From positions 55,239,995 through 55,303,994 of the forward strand of contig OZ038378.1 in the NCBI GenBank assembly GCA_964036045.1: a DNA stretch of 64,000 bases, read 5' to 3'. Origin of the DNA: Eutreptiella sp. 'Long Island Sound 2002'. Lineage: Eukaryota; Euglenozoa; Euglenophyceae; Eutreptiales; Eutreptiaceae. Positions 52,501 through 60,642 of this stretch are shown here, piece by piece. Both the position numbers and the translations under genes were made by a program. Every line of letters starts with the position of its first letter. Position 1 is the stretch's first letter. The notes beneath the pieces are model-generated. The model ran no database searches. It worked only from the letters and a program-made list of their open reading frames with translations, and was not told the DNA's origin.

Positions 52501-53654
52501 ACCCCCTGTCGTTGGGCGCTCCGCCCCGGCCCAGGCACCGGTACCGGCTCTAGCACCGGCATTGTGTGCTGAGGCCGCCGTGGGTGCTGCTGGGGTAGGG
52601 GATGCGGGTACTCCACATGCTGGTGTGGACGATGTTGGTGATGGTGATGGTGAAGGTGGACTGGGTGCTGTGGCCCAGCTCCTTGCGATACCCCCTGCTG
52701 CTGGGCGTCCCACCCCGGCTCAGGCACCGGGGCCGATTCCGGCGCCGGCATCGTGTGCTGGGGCGTCAGTGATTGCTGCTGGGGCAGGGAATGTGGGTAC
52801 TCCACTTGCTGGTGCGGATGGTGATGGTGACGGTGATGGTGAAAGTGGACGAGGTGCTGTGGCACAGCCCCTTGCGACACCCCCTGCTGCTGGGCACTCC
52901 GCCCCGGCCCAGGCACCGGCACCGGTTCCGGCACCGGCACCGTGTGCTGAGGCGGTCTTGGGTGCTGCTGGGGCAGGGGATGTGGGTACTCCACATGCCG
53001 GTGCGGATGGTGTTGATGATGGTGATGGTGTAGGTGGACAGGGTGCTGTGGCACAGCCGCCAGTTGGTGGTGAAGGTGAAGATGGACGGGGGGCTGTGGC
53101 ACAGCTGCCGGGTGTACGTGTTGGTGTGGGAGGTGATGCTGCATCATGGGGAACCCGACGGGGTGATGAAGTAGGTGATGGAGATGAAGTTGGTGGTGGT
53201 GGTGAGTCCCAAAGGGCGGGATGGGCATGGGCCCGAGGCCAGGGGGCGGCGGCATCGGAAACGCACCCGGCGCCGCATACCCCGGCTGCCCCGCCGACCC
53301 CACCGGGGGCCGTCCGCGCTGCGCGTCCTCGAGCTGCCCGAGATCTTGTAGACATCGGAGTAGTCGGTTGAGCAGGTGCACCCCGAACGGCACCGTGCCC
53401 GCTGCGAACCGCGCCTGAACGTCGGGCGCGTTGTACGGGTGGGGATCGCGGGCCAACATCTGCCGCAAGCAGACGTCGACGAAGTGGTCCCACCCGTTGT
53501 CCCTGGCCGGACGGTCCGCGTCCACGCGCGCCTGGAACGCCGCGTACGTGTGCGGCCCGTGTCTGACGAGATCAGACACTGTGTCTACCAGGCGCCGGGC
53601 ACGTCGCCGGAAGGCTGGCAACTCCGCGGGATTGGTGGGGACAGATAGCGACAT
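46533..53654 (-). CDS. LINE ORF1: CCCH finger and Ulp1-like protease
   Basis: 2,373 codons from an ATG at 53,652-53,654, which directly follows an in-frame TAA, so the start is well fixed. Residues 1-120 are an Arg-rich helical region. About 130-450 are Pro/His-rich with 63-residue repeats. About 450-1,120 are acidic and low-complexity with some folded segments. A CCCH finger lies at C1125-H1143 (C-x7-C-x5-C-x3-H; CRHWAKGWCMRADACRYAH). About 1,560-1,730 have a Ulp1/C48 signature: H1633-W, D1649, Q1702 and DCGV with C1710. A Cys/His finger (from C2189) and a Ser/Ala/Pro tail follow. LINE ORF1 proteins usually bind the element RNA; here the zinc fingers could do so. The protease may cut the polyprotein or act on SUMO/ubiquitin-like conjugates; this is inference. 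The TGA end is in phase with ORF2. Confidence 0.8.
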   Translation of the reverse strand: MSLSVPTNPAELPAFRRRARRLVDTVSDLVRHGPHTYAAFQARVDADRPARDNGWDHFVDVCLRQMLARDPHPYNAPDVQARFAAGTVPFGVHLLNRLLRCLQDLGQLEDAQRGRPPVGSAGQPGYAAPGAFPMPPPPGLGPMPIPPFGTHHHHQLHLHHLLHHPVGFPMMQHHLPHQHVHPAAVPQPPVHLHLHHQLAAVPQHPVHLHHHHHQHHPHRHVEYPHPLPQQHPRPPQHTVPVPEPVPVPGPGRSAQQQGVSQGAVPQHLVHFHHHRHHHHPHQQVEYPHSLPQQQSLTPQHTMPAPESAPVPEPGWDAQQQGVSQGAGPQHPVHLHHHHHQHRPHQHVEYPHPLPQQHPRRPQHTMPVLEPVPVPGPGRSAQRQGVSQEAVPRHPVHPHRHHHHHSPHLHVECPRPPPQRHSRPMPQHTVSVPVPVPAPGPGRGAQQQGVSQGEAHGVPPGEAKSMGAPAPPLAEPQPEVPAAGSPPRTVQMPDPAVPREAPPVVPTGPEPLVPGGMQGAAPVGRTTTGVQAGEDAAQEAAVAGPRGISELLAQALEEYRRTAVRSGGAAPEGADAGELIAQALAAVAPRTDGAKETSTEAVSSGGQDAGRGVPKAQTPAEGGGVVEPSGGRAKGEGVEEWMWEWREWRQVAPGVPCPAGLAYSMDLHAGTSWARLPDNLRARLDAAEAARGGGADERPLAPFPPRPGTPPAVVAAGDGAEGGQEAEEVEDEEAYGPGESALALMFEDDAGPDVYAGMDEDPANEPLRPMPTAVPPPPLGSCERRHCRYHAAEGAHRHRLTGTGQRGAEMLASALERYELQRPGQVAREMALAAASPGDGQVRCVQLGDAAVLGHHPGDVRAAEPQESLPLSVRLSVVRLMGEAGLEDVRRDEGLYVALWRGGADAWRREQAGRPLTPQALGSHALLVALHPEGAEVVFGADRLLLTGDGAVLVPTSSSYRLESRGGDLKLLVVVGTRLDGSAAHQGSERAIPVGGDGEAGRGGDEVGQEQPTGEEQQQDQPEVAREEVDVQAIVAAALARISDAAGPPPTTEELEEEDQRRGSEDAQVAMEQDEEPEFKGEEAQGAGEQDEELVIVGAKEAREVSPREPGVADKAGPKTGEEETCRHWAKGWCMRADACRYAHPQPPVPRGVPQELLLILQAMARVGALSLDRSRDHGRGHGTLLQDAVVKAQGGGLPAVVYAVESGGLTEWAVALPCGMAALLTPFPVVPWRDMVTVQEANLGWVCTWHTHPAGMDPREWQAKAVVTYLSWSLPAAPGAWAQWWDRALSWARDGSDVAACPDLPREPVSVQPWTVSLHLPTVAARLATTDPEVSLLGDREGPGLRLSQGLEVRTARLPSPVDGDILGGLQFTRAGGADVWTAVHRQLPDAWPQVYRPPGHERLVGVEWRVWAANGPCPPVVVLPRRTNHPSWETVAVLWGWVAVRGADGHVFTAPRGTVIETDGGTALQLTAEPLTTHAVVAVLQWGANKPQPWRDQVAVAVWRDLPVLRAAVWSGGAGRHLPGALPWLRGCGDASPPPAELRGALERVYSEPRHQFLVAADHGVELSDDVVALAADVVQCLAPHAMMLPREGWEGQRHDQTPAALLIARYVELGGSEAVYLDRLETPDMRHWTAHHLVAPDTRLAVDPLGRPVVSGAPPQWPHTWDMAVRTMRMAPRGQRAGWPGAERLLAEARAAQVQQPAGNTKDCGVCALMSTVGTLLRVPRPGNLLSALDRRWVAAVVLNRDMGPIARLPSLGELPAAVLEALPAPRAPLDLANVPHNVGLPGARMQHALLCMAAASDGGMSMLATVSLQHVQDAMQQQRMHAPQPWEESAKRWLRVESVSSTHTVGMADMGRLVVLEGAEYWACVRVETGGLEWVVVTACRLRRQQSRGPACYRVFQECLSGLGPVRRAHRCTAEDIPPAPAVFVEVTRPPVVQGQDVWPVVPSNMWQAEHAAGICRALQGHAAALPRAPAAQSSSNRPAASLALLHSASRAWYWVVAALEPHSSALRLYDRGQGTVHTVRPADLEALHLSTLSGDGGDALYLQGTVAGAAATRFRRQSGGDALRLVMAENMGPWLRAFSTSRWRVEGDREKFADAWRRWVDEQFPVGGMLHLPQPPSVPPVRPAAPPAAAAKQAPKAAPQPPPKRSPPPQYGAYVNIRYVLRHFGGDLATDQRGTKTINVCPWSRLDGAGHCTWKAGTHCRPTHLHPKDLLDHIQRDHVTDPAQRDQALAMLAGVMPGGQAGPFASAQAGSRALTLPTGARPAAGRGASPSAARSRAIGSAARRGAVTSTGSTAASTSSGQAEGEPAASAGSQQATTSSGGGPRGQGPPRQPPAPDAGGPPEPAGGPSPSSDPDPAGGPDPHVQP
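52300..53095 (-). repeat. 189-bp (63-residue) His-rich coding repeats in ORF1
   Basis: Four to five units, each with a run of His (LHHHHHQHHPH), VEYPHPLPQQ, PQHT(M/V)PVPEP and PGPGRSAQQQGVSQ. The period is 189 bases, a multiple of three, so the frame is kept. Confidence 0.9.
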
Positions 53655-53963
53655 TTAGCTAACGAAGGCTGTGTGAGCTAAGGACACGGGAGAACGGGTG
53701 GACTCCATGGCCCGTCCCGCTTGCCGTTGGCGTATGGTTGCACGACACTTCGCACGACACAGCTGCGCACCCCCCTTGCTCGCCCCTTCTCCCCTCCGTG
53801 TTCCTGTGCCCCTGACTGTGCTCGCTCGGTGTGCCCCTTGGCCCTTGGGTTGGGGGGGGGGGGGGGCGCCCGACGCTGGCTCTGGTCCCTCCCCCCGGGA
53901 GTTTCCCCACGGGGGGGCCGATGCATGCACTCCCCGTCAGGGTGTAACTCTGTTGTACGGGCC

Positions 53964-53994
53964 GTCCATTTGTACCCGCTCAGTACAAATGGAC
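53964..53994. repeat. Perfect 12-bp hairpin, possible LINE 5' UTR
   Basis: GTCCATTTGTAC (53,964-53,975) and GTACAAATGGAC (53,983-53,994) flank a 7-nt loop. It lies 310 bases upstream of the ORF1 ATG and would be in the LINE 5' leader if the element extends this far. Confidence 0.85.
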
Positions 53995-54300
53995 CTGCGT
54001 CGTAACCAGGTACGTCGGCCCTTCCCCACACCGGGGTCGGGTACACTGTGGGTCTCTGGGGAGTCCTTGCGGGTTAGGCACGTCTCTTGCTTACCCCGAT
54101 GGACGGTGTGCCCTACCCGCAGCCCCTCACAGGACACGAACCGCAGTACGTGCCGTGGGGAGTGCTCTTGGTCAGGCCCATTGGCCACCCCCCCAGGCCG
54201 GTGCCACCTCGGGCCGCTGGCCATCGGTCCCGGGCGTAACCCACCTTATTGCTCGCGCTCAGATGGGGCCGATACGGACACCGGGGGGGCCCCCAAACCC
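53995..54300. other. No recognisable feature
   Basis: GC-rich leader-like sequence upstream of the LINE ORF1. No promoter motif could be identified. Confidence 0.35.
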
Positions 54301-54309
54301 CAGAGGTCG

Positions 54310-55650
54310 GGTACCTCACCAGCGTCGTTCGCGGGTCCTTGTCACCCCGCCCCCCCCCGTTGGTCCCAGCTCCCCTTCTTTCATCCCCAGGGGCCCTGGC
54401 CCCTTGCTGTGCCCCCTGGCTCCCGCTCTGCCCCGTCTGCCCCTGCTGCCTGTCCCTGCTCCGGCGTGTTGGTGTCCTTGGTTGCTCGCTTTGTGTTTTT
54501 TTTTTTTTTTTGTCTCCTCGCCGCCCTCGCCCTTTCTGCGGGTGGGCGTCGGAGAAGGAGGCGGGGGGGGGGGGGGTTCTCGCTGTCCTCCCTTTTCCGC
54601 AAGCACGTCGGAAGCACGGCGCAGGCACGAGGCTCGGCACTTGTCCCTCCGCTGGGGGGGGGGGGTTGCCGTGTGGCCCCCGTCGTCACCCTACCCTTCC
54701 TGCGGTTGCATCCCCGGCGGTCTCCCCGTGGGGGCTTGCACGGCGCGTGCCCCCCTTGGGCACGGTCGTCTCGCCCCTCTGTCTCTCCACCCCGCCGCGG
54801 CGTCCCGGGGGGGGGTCCGCCGCCCGCTACCGTCATCCCTCTTGTCCCCTCGCCATCTCCCCGCTGCCCTCGCCTCTGTCGTTGGTGGGTGCGGGAGGTG
54901 GGGGCGAGGGGGGGGGGGTGCGCCCTCGTTGCCCTTCCTCCGGCGTAAGCACGTCGCAGGCACGGCACTGGCACGCGGCACGGCACTTGTCCTCCTGCTG
55001 GGGTGTGAGGCACGCCGCGTGGCCCTTGCCTTCGCCCTGTCCACGCTGCGTGCTCTCCCCCGGTGCCCCCCCCGTTGGTGAGGGGGGGCCGCTGCCCGCC
55101 CTTCCCTTCCCGCAACCCCCACCCTTGGGGGGGCGGAGGCTTGTGGGGGGGGGGGGGGGGGCCTTGTCGTTTTCCTGCCGTTGCCCTCGCGTCGTAGGCA
55201 CGAGGCGTGGTTTCCGTCCCTCTGCAGGGGGGGGGGGGGGGGGTTAGCCTCGCGGCTCCCTCCGTCGCCCCTTCTATCCTACGCCCGCACCCCCGGTGGT
55301 CCCCCCGCCGGGGCTTGCACGGTGCGCGCCCTCTACGGGCACGGTCGTGTGGCTCGTCTCGCACCCTCCTTCCTCTGCCTCCCCACCCTGCCGCGTCGTC
55401 ATCGGGGGGGGGGGGGGGGGGGGCGCTTTTCGCCCCCTCCCTTCCCGCATTCGCCCTCGGGGGGGTGGTGGTGGTGGGGGGGGGTGGGGCGCCCTTTTCG
55501 CCTCCCATCCGTTGCACGCACGTCGCAGGCATGTCGTAGGCACAGCACAACCACGGGGCGAGGCACTTGGCCGCCGCGGGGGGGGGGGGGGAGGTTTCCC
55601 TTTGGGCCTTCCCGCCCTGCTCCATGGTAAAGGCCCCGCACTCCAGGATC
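54310..55650 (+). repeat. Degenerate G-run repeat region, units of about 240-350 bp
   Basis: Landmarks recur: GCACGTCG(G/C)A.GCACGGC near 54,603 and 54,949, and related GTCG(C/T)AGGCA at 55,191 and 55,518; G runs of 10-17; and CTCCACCCCGCCGCG-like segments. Long frames on both strands, up to some 420 codons, are Pro/Gly/Arg low-complexity artefacts. Confidence 0.65.
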
Positions 55651-56145
55651 ATCAGCCGCTGTTGCCCCCTCGGCGGTAGTCGCCACGTCTCCGCATGGTG
55701 CTCAGTGTCCCGTGCCTGCTCCCTCCTGTGCCCATACTTACTGGAGGAAGTACGTACCCGGGTGGATTCGGAAGATGATGAAGTGCGGGCAGCGGGGAGG
55801 ACTTACCGTACGCCTCGAAGGCTTCTTGCGCCATCCGCTGCCCTGGACGAGGGGTGGGCCCCTGTTTCGGCACCCAACAGCCCGGGGGGGGCCGACCTCC
55901 CATCCTCTCCCTGGTGCCTGTGTATCCACTTCCGAGCGTCCTGATACCGGTGCCGTGGTATCAGTCCGCTGGAAGTGGCGGCTACAAAGCGGCCGGGCGC
56001 TCTCGTCCCCCGGGCCTCTGCCACCCCCGAGCGCGATGGAGGCCCCTGAGGTCCTATGGCAGAGACGCGGGGAGGCGGATGGGGGATTCATTTGTGGCAT
56101 CCCCTGGCCACCTAGTTAATCAGTACAGTTCAATTTACGCCGCAG
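55651..56145. other. No recognisable feature
   Basis: No supported gene. TGGAAGTG and CCGGTG patches do not form a clear repeat. Confidence 0.35.
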
Positions 56146-56149
56146 GGGG

Positions 56150-56330
56150 CCCACCGGTTGGCGCCGCTGGTGCCCGTCCCCTCTGCGTCACACGCTCTGC
56201 AACAGGCGCAGGGGGTCCAGTGGATGGCGCCACTGGTGCGCGTCCCCTCTGCGCCACTGGTGGGGTCACTGCACGGGAGGCCCTACGGATGGCGCCGCAG
56301 GTGCCCGTCCCCCCGTGTCGCTTCCTGCTT
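56150..56330 (+). repeat. Tandem repeat, three units of about 66 bp
   Basis: GG(T/A)TGGCGCC.C.GGTGC.CGTCCCC recurs at 56,156, 56,223 and 56,288. Confidence 0.8.
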
Positions 56331-56439
56331 CCTGTCCTAGGCGTGACGGACATGACATGACGCATGGATGAGGTCAGAGTAGGTTGCAGGACGCGCACGG
56401 CGCACGGCACGACGTTTGGCAACTATCCCCTACCCTGCC

Positions 56440-58190
56440 CCCGCTGCTCCCTCCCTCGCCCCCTGTGCTCGCCTAACGCCGCGCTTGCCTCTGTCCCCCT
56501 CGTCGCCCCCTCTCTCTGCTCTGGCCAGCCCTTTGTGCCCCTGTCTCCTTGTCCTCGTCTTCGCTGTACTCTCCCCGCCACACACCTCTCCCTTTCCCTC
56601 TCCCCCTTGCCTCCCCCTGGCGCCCCGGCCCCCAGGCTTGTGGCTCGCTGGTCGCTCCGCACTCCCCTGCGGCCTTCTTCACTCTTCGCCCGCCTCGCCT
56701 CCCCCTCCCTCTCCTGCCCTGTGTCCCCTCTACCTCTTGCTGGCTACCGTGTAGGCAAGTCGCACGCACGCACCTGGCCCTCGTGGTATGTCTCTACGCT
56801 GCGCTCCGCCTTGTCCGGTGCCCCCGCGTACTGCGGGCGGCTCGCTCGGCAGTGGGGCACCTTTGTGCTTCTGCCCCACGCCCACCCCTTCATGCCGCCG
56901 TGGCACGCCCTCGTCCCTGCCCTGCCTTCTCTGCCCCTCCGCCCTCCGGCCAGCGCGAGCACATTGCGGAGCATTTCGCGTGGCAGCGCCCTCCTTTGCC
57001 TCCTCTCTCTGTCCTGGCCCCTTGGCCCTGTTCTGCCCCCTGTCTGCTCACACTCCCTCGCCCCCACTTGCCCCCCTTCCCTTGTCCCTTGGTCCCTGGC
57101 CCTCAGTGTCCCTGCCCTCGTCTGCCCTTTACCCCCCCGGCATGCATTTCGCGGAGCAACACGCGAGGCACCCCTCACTCCCCCTTCACCTTGCCGCTCC
57201 CTGGTTCTCTGGTTCTGTCTGCACCGCAGCCCGCGGCCCTCTTCTCCCGCCCTACCTCCCCCTCCCTCCCCTGCCCTTGCCCCTCTCTATTCTTACCTGT
57301 TGTCCCCTCGCTGGACACTTTGTCGGCATGTCGCACGCATGTCGCAGGTTCGCTTCCTGCCCCTCCCTTCCTGCCCCGCCCTTTCCCCCCTCATCTCCAC
57401 GCAGGTTGCTTCGCCGGTCTCTGCGTAGGCAAGTTGCATGCACGTCGCAGGCACGCACCTGGCCCTCGTCGTGTGACTCTACGTGGGGCGGACCTCTTCG
57501 CGGCAACGCGCCGCGGCTCCCTTCCTTGTCCATTGCCACTGCGCATTGCGGGCGGCTCGCTCGGTGGTGGGGCACCTTTGAGCTTCCGCCCCACGCTCGC
57601 TCTTTTGTGCCGTCGTGGCACCTGCCCTGCCCTGCTTTCTCTGCCCCTCTGCCCTCCGGCCAGCACGAGCACAATGCGGAGCAATTCGCGTGGCAGCGCT
57701 CCCTCTTTGCCCTCTCTCTCTGCCCTGGCTCCTTGGCCCCGTCCTGCCCCCCGTCTGCTCGCCCTCCCTCGTCCTCTCGTGCCTCCTAGGTCCCTTGGTC
57801 ACTGGCCCTCGGTGTCCCTGTCCCCGTCCTCTCTTCACCCTCCCTGCTTACACTTCGCAGAGCAATTCGCGAGGCACCCCTCCAACTCCCCCTCCACCTT
57901 GCCGCTCCCTGGCGCCCTGGTTCCGTCCGCACCGGCCCGCAGCCTGCGGCCCTCTTCTCCCGCCCTATCTCCCCCTCCCTCCCCTGCCCTCTTCCTCCTC
58001 CACACTCCGCAGTACACTTCTCAGGACACTTTGTTGGCATACCGCATGCATGTCGCAGGCACACGCCTGGCCCCTCCCTCTCCGCCCTGCCCCGTCCTCT
58101 CTCTACACTACGCAGGACACTCCGCAAAACACTGTGTTGACACTTCGCACGCATGTCGCAGGCACGCACCTGGCCTTTATTGGCGGCGTC
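56440..58190 (+). repeat. Tandem duplication of about 685-711 bp
   Basis: CACCTGGCC(CTCGT) landmarks at 56,771, 57,456 and 58,167 and GCGTGGCAGCG at 56,978 and 57,688 set the period. The units are CT-rich with GTCGCAGGCACGCACCTGG and GCGGAGCA(A/T)TTCGCG blocks. The long plus-strand frames through it are Pro/Leu/Cys-rich and change composition with phase, so I do not call a gene. Confidence 0.75.
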
Positions 58191-58402
58191 GTCGGGAGGG
58201 CTGGCTCCACGCTGTGACCGCCCGCCGCTGCCGCAGCCCCCGCGGGAGCCGCCGCCGCGGGCAGCCACTCCATATGCCGCGGGGGGCGCGGCCTTGGTAG
58301 GCCCCGGCTGCCCCCCGGCCAGGGTTTCACTGTACCCCCCGCGGCGCCTGGTCGCCTGGGGGGATCCATCACAAGATTCTGCAAGACGTCGAAAAAAAAT
58401 AG

Positions 58403-58555
58403 ACATACATACATACATACATACATACATACATACATACATACATACATACATACATACATACATACATACATACATACATACATACATACATACATAC
58501 ATACATACATACATACATACATACATAAGTACGTACATGCATACATACATACATA
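58403..58555 (+). repeat. (CATA)n microsatellite with AAGTACGTACATGC tail
   Basis: About 31 CATA units, then AAGTACGTACATGCATACAT. The same tail follows the array at 35.7 kb. Confidence 0.97.
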
Positions 58556-60642
58556 CCCCCCCGGCGAATCCGAGGTTCTTCCTCGAAGGGGCCCACGAGC
58601 CCAGGGGACGCCACCGGGTTTTTACGGCCATGCCGGACGGAGCTCCCACCGGCGACCCCCCCCCCCACGAGGGAGGGAGCACACAACAACCGCCAGCCCC
58701 CCCCCCCCCCCTCAGCCCCCCCCCCAAAAAAGGGACTCCGGCGCGGAGGGTTGGGGATATAGTCCCATGCCGCGCGGCCATGAATCGACATGGCCCTACA
58801 CCGGGCGATACACGCCCTCCCCCCCCCCTCGCTCAAGAGGGGCCCCCGTCGTCCCCCGGGCAGGGAGCAACCCCCCCCCCCCTCAAGGAACGGCCGCCCT
58901 TGGGAGCCCTCGCCGAGCCCCCGGGGGCCTCTCGGGGTTCGCCCCCGAGCCCGCCCGGCCCTTCCACGCCCCCCCTCACCAGCCGCAGCCCACAGGCCCG
59001 CCCGGTCTCCCCCGTGCCGGCCCACAACCACCAGGGACCCGGGCCCCGGAGCCCCGGTGCCCAGCCCCGCCCGCCCTCCCGGTACCCCTCCGGCGGGGCC
59101 CGTCCCGGTCCGGTTCGGCCGCGAGGGGACGGCGTGGCGCTTCCCCCTGCCTCCACCAGGATTCGCCCCCGTGGATGATGCTCGGCGGGATTCGTCCCCG
59201 CCGAGTGGGGTGCGGGCCCCACCGCTGACCGCGGCCCCGCCGACACCTCGAGCGCCCCGGGCTCCCCGGCCGACTTTGGCCAGCCCCGGCCGCTCCTCCG
59301 CCCGGTCGGCCGCACGGTGACGCTCTGCGGCTGAGCTCACCGCACCCCCGTCCCCCTCGCGCGCGCACCCACCCACCAGCCCACAGCCCCCCCCCCCCCC
59401 CCAACGTGCACGCCGTGCCCCCACCGCCCCCCCACTCTCCCGCCCCTCCTCTCTCAGGTACCGCAGCCCCCGAGGTGGGCTGCCGCAGCCGCCGACGGAC
59501 GGCCGCCTTACAAACAAGAGGACCCCCCGCACGCGGTGGGGGTCCAGGCCTTGCACCCCTTCCCCCTGCCACACGCATCATGGCGTTGCATGTGTCATAC
59601 CTCCCTCCCTATGCACCATGTGTCATGGCCGCGAGTGGCCTTTGCCTCCCCTCCCCCACACCGAAGCCGCACGGGGGGGGCCGAAGGCCCCTGGGTGGGG
59701 CCCCCAGAACCCCTGCAGCTGCGCCTCCCGACTGGAGGGTGGTGGGGCCCGCCGGTGTGCGGTACGAGCCTCCGCCACCCTCCATCCGCCTGCCACGACC
59801 CCCTGACCCCCCCCCTGTCCCCCACCCCGGCTGGGGCGGCGCGGCCCGCGCGTGCGGTACGAGCCCGCGCCGCCCCTTGATGCATTATACGGGCAGTGCG
59901 GGCCGCCAGGAGAGCGGAGGGACCCCGCACTGCCCCGAGCGCCCCCCCCCCACGACAGCTGGCGCTAAAGGCCAACCGGAGCCTGGCGGGCTGTTGTGCA
60001 GGGGGGGCGAGGCGACCGGGCGCTTCGTACCCGCCCCCAACGGGGGTCTGTACCCACGGCACCGGGCACAGACACCCGTTGGGAGGTAGCCACACCACCA
60101 CCCGCCACAGCACCACGGCCACGGGAGGAAGGGAATAGCCCCGGGCAACGGCCTCCCCCAGGCCGAGGGAAGGTGCCGACCGCCAGGCTCATCCTGGCCC
60201 CCCATTTCCTCTTCATTGTCATCCCCCTTGGCCGTCCCGGCCCACAGTCCCCGCGGCGGGTAAGTTCCTGGGGTAGAACCCTAAGAACTTCGGTGACGGA
60301 AACACAGGTCGTGGTTTCGCACCCGGCCGACGTGGGGAGCCTCCGCCCCCACGGGACCCCAGGGCACCCCGGCCATTCCAGCCAGGGATAACCCGCCGCC
60401 ATCGCCCCAGCCCCCATCCCCAGGCTTTCCGGCCTCAGTTCCCCTGCGTCTTCCTCGCCACATCCTCGTAGTGAAAGGCTAGGTAGCAGGCCACACCCCC
60501 ACACCACCCCACGGCACGCCCCCCACGCACCCCACGCTGCCCCCGGCCGCCCACCAGGGGCCCGACTCTGGACCGTTGTCTGTCGAGCAGGGCCCCACAC
60601 CCCCCGCCGCCCTCACGCCACCCCTTCCTCTACCCTACACGA
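58556..60642. other. C-rich stretch without recognisable genes
   Basis: Numerous runs of C (for example 58,660-58,672, 58,699-58,712, 59,388-59,402). Overlapping frames on both strands are low-complexity. No rRNA or tRNA signature was seen. Confidence 0.45.

Larger units (their letters stand above)
38318..53654 (-). mobile_element. Giant two-frame LINE (non-LTR retrotransposon)
   Basis: The element reads leftward. It has a 2,373-codon frame, a single TGA, a frame of about 2,234 codons in the same phase, and a 3' UTR of about 1.5 kb. Domains in order: His-rich repeats, CCCH finger, Ulp1-like protease, terminal Cys/His finger; then APE endonuclease, RT, RNase H-like region, CCHC finger and a long C-terminal extension. 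The 3' limit is set by homology with the truncated copy at 26.5-28.1 kb. The 5' limit lies right of 53,654 but cannot be fixed. At more than 15 kb it is far longer than a usual 5-8 kb LINE. Apart from the TGA, the coding region is intact, unlike every other retroelement here, so insertion is probably recent. Confidence 0.85.

Noticed and set aside
51934-53493. Long frames antisense to or shifted against ORF1 (51.9-53.5 kb)
   Set aside because: Shadows of the 189-bp in-frame repeats of ORF1. They have no motifs, whereas ORF1 extends far beyond in both directions with domains.
54155-55652. Frames of 308-423 codons on both strands
   Set aside because: Low-complexity Pro/Gly/Arg translations of G-run repeats, mutually antisense and without motifs.
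56549-58300. 583-codon plus-strand frame
   Set aside because: Pro/Leu/Ser/Cys-rich translation of a CT-rich tandem duplication. The two units are read in different phases, so the peptide is not conserved.
58369-59574. 401-codon minus-strand frame with Cys-Met-Tyr-Val repeats
   Set aside because: It is the CATA microsatellite joined to C-rich sequence.
59300-60500. Possible rRNA-like GC-rich segment
   Set aside because: No conserved rRNA core sequence could be recognised on either strand.
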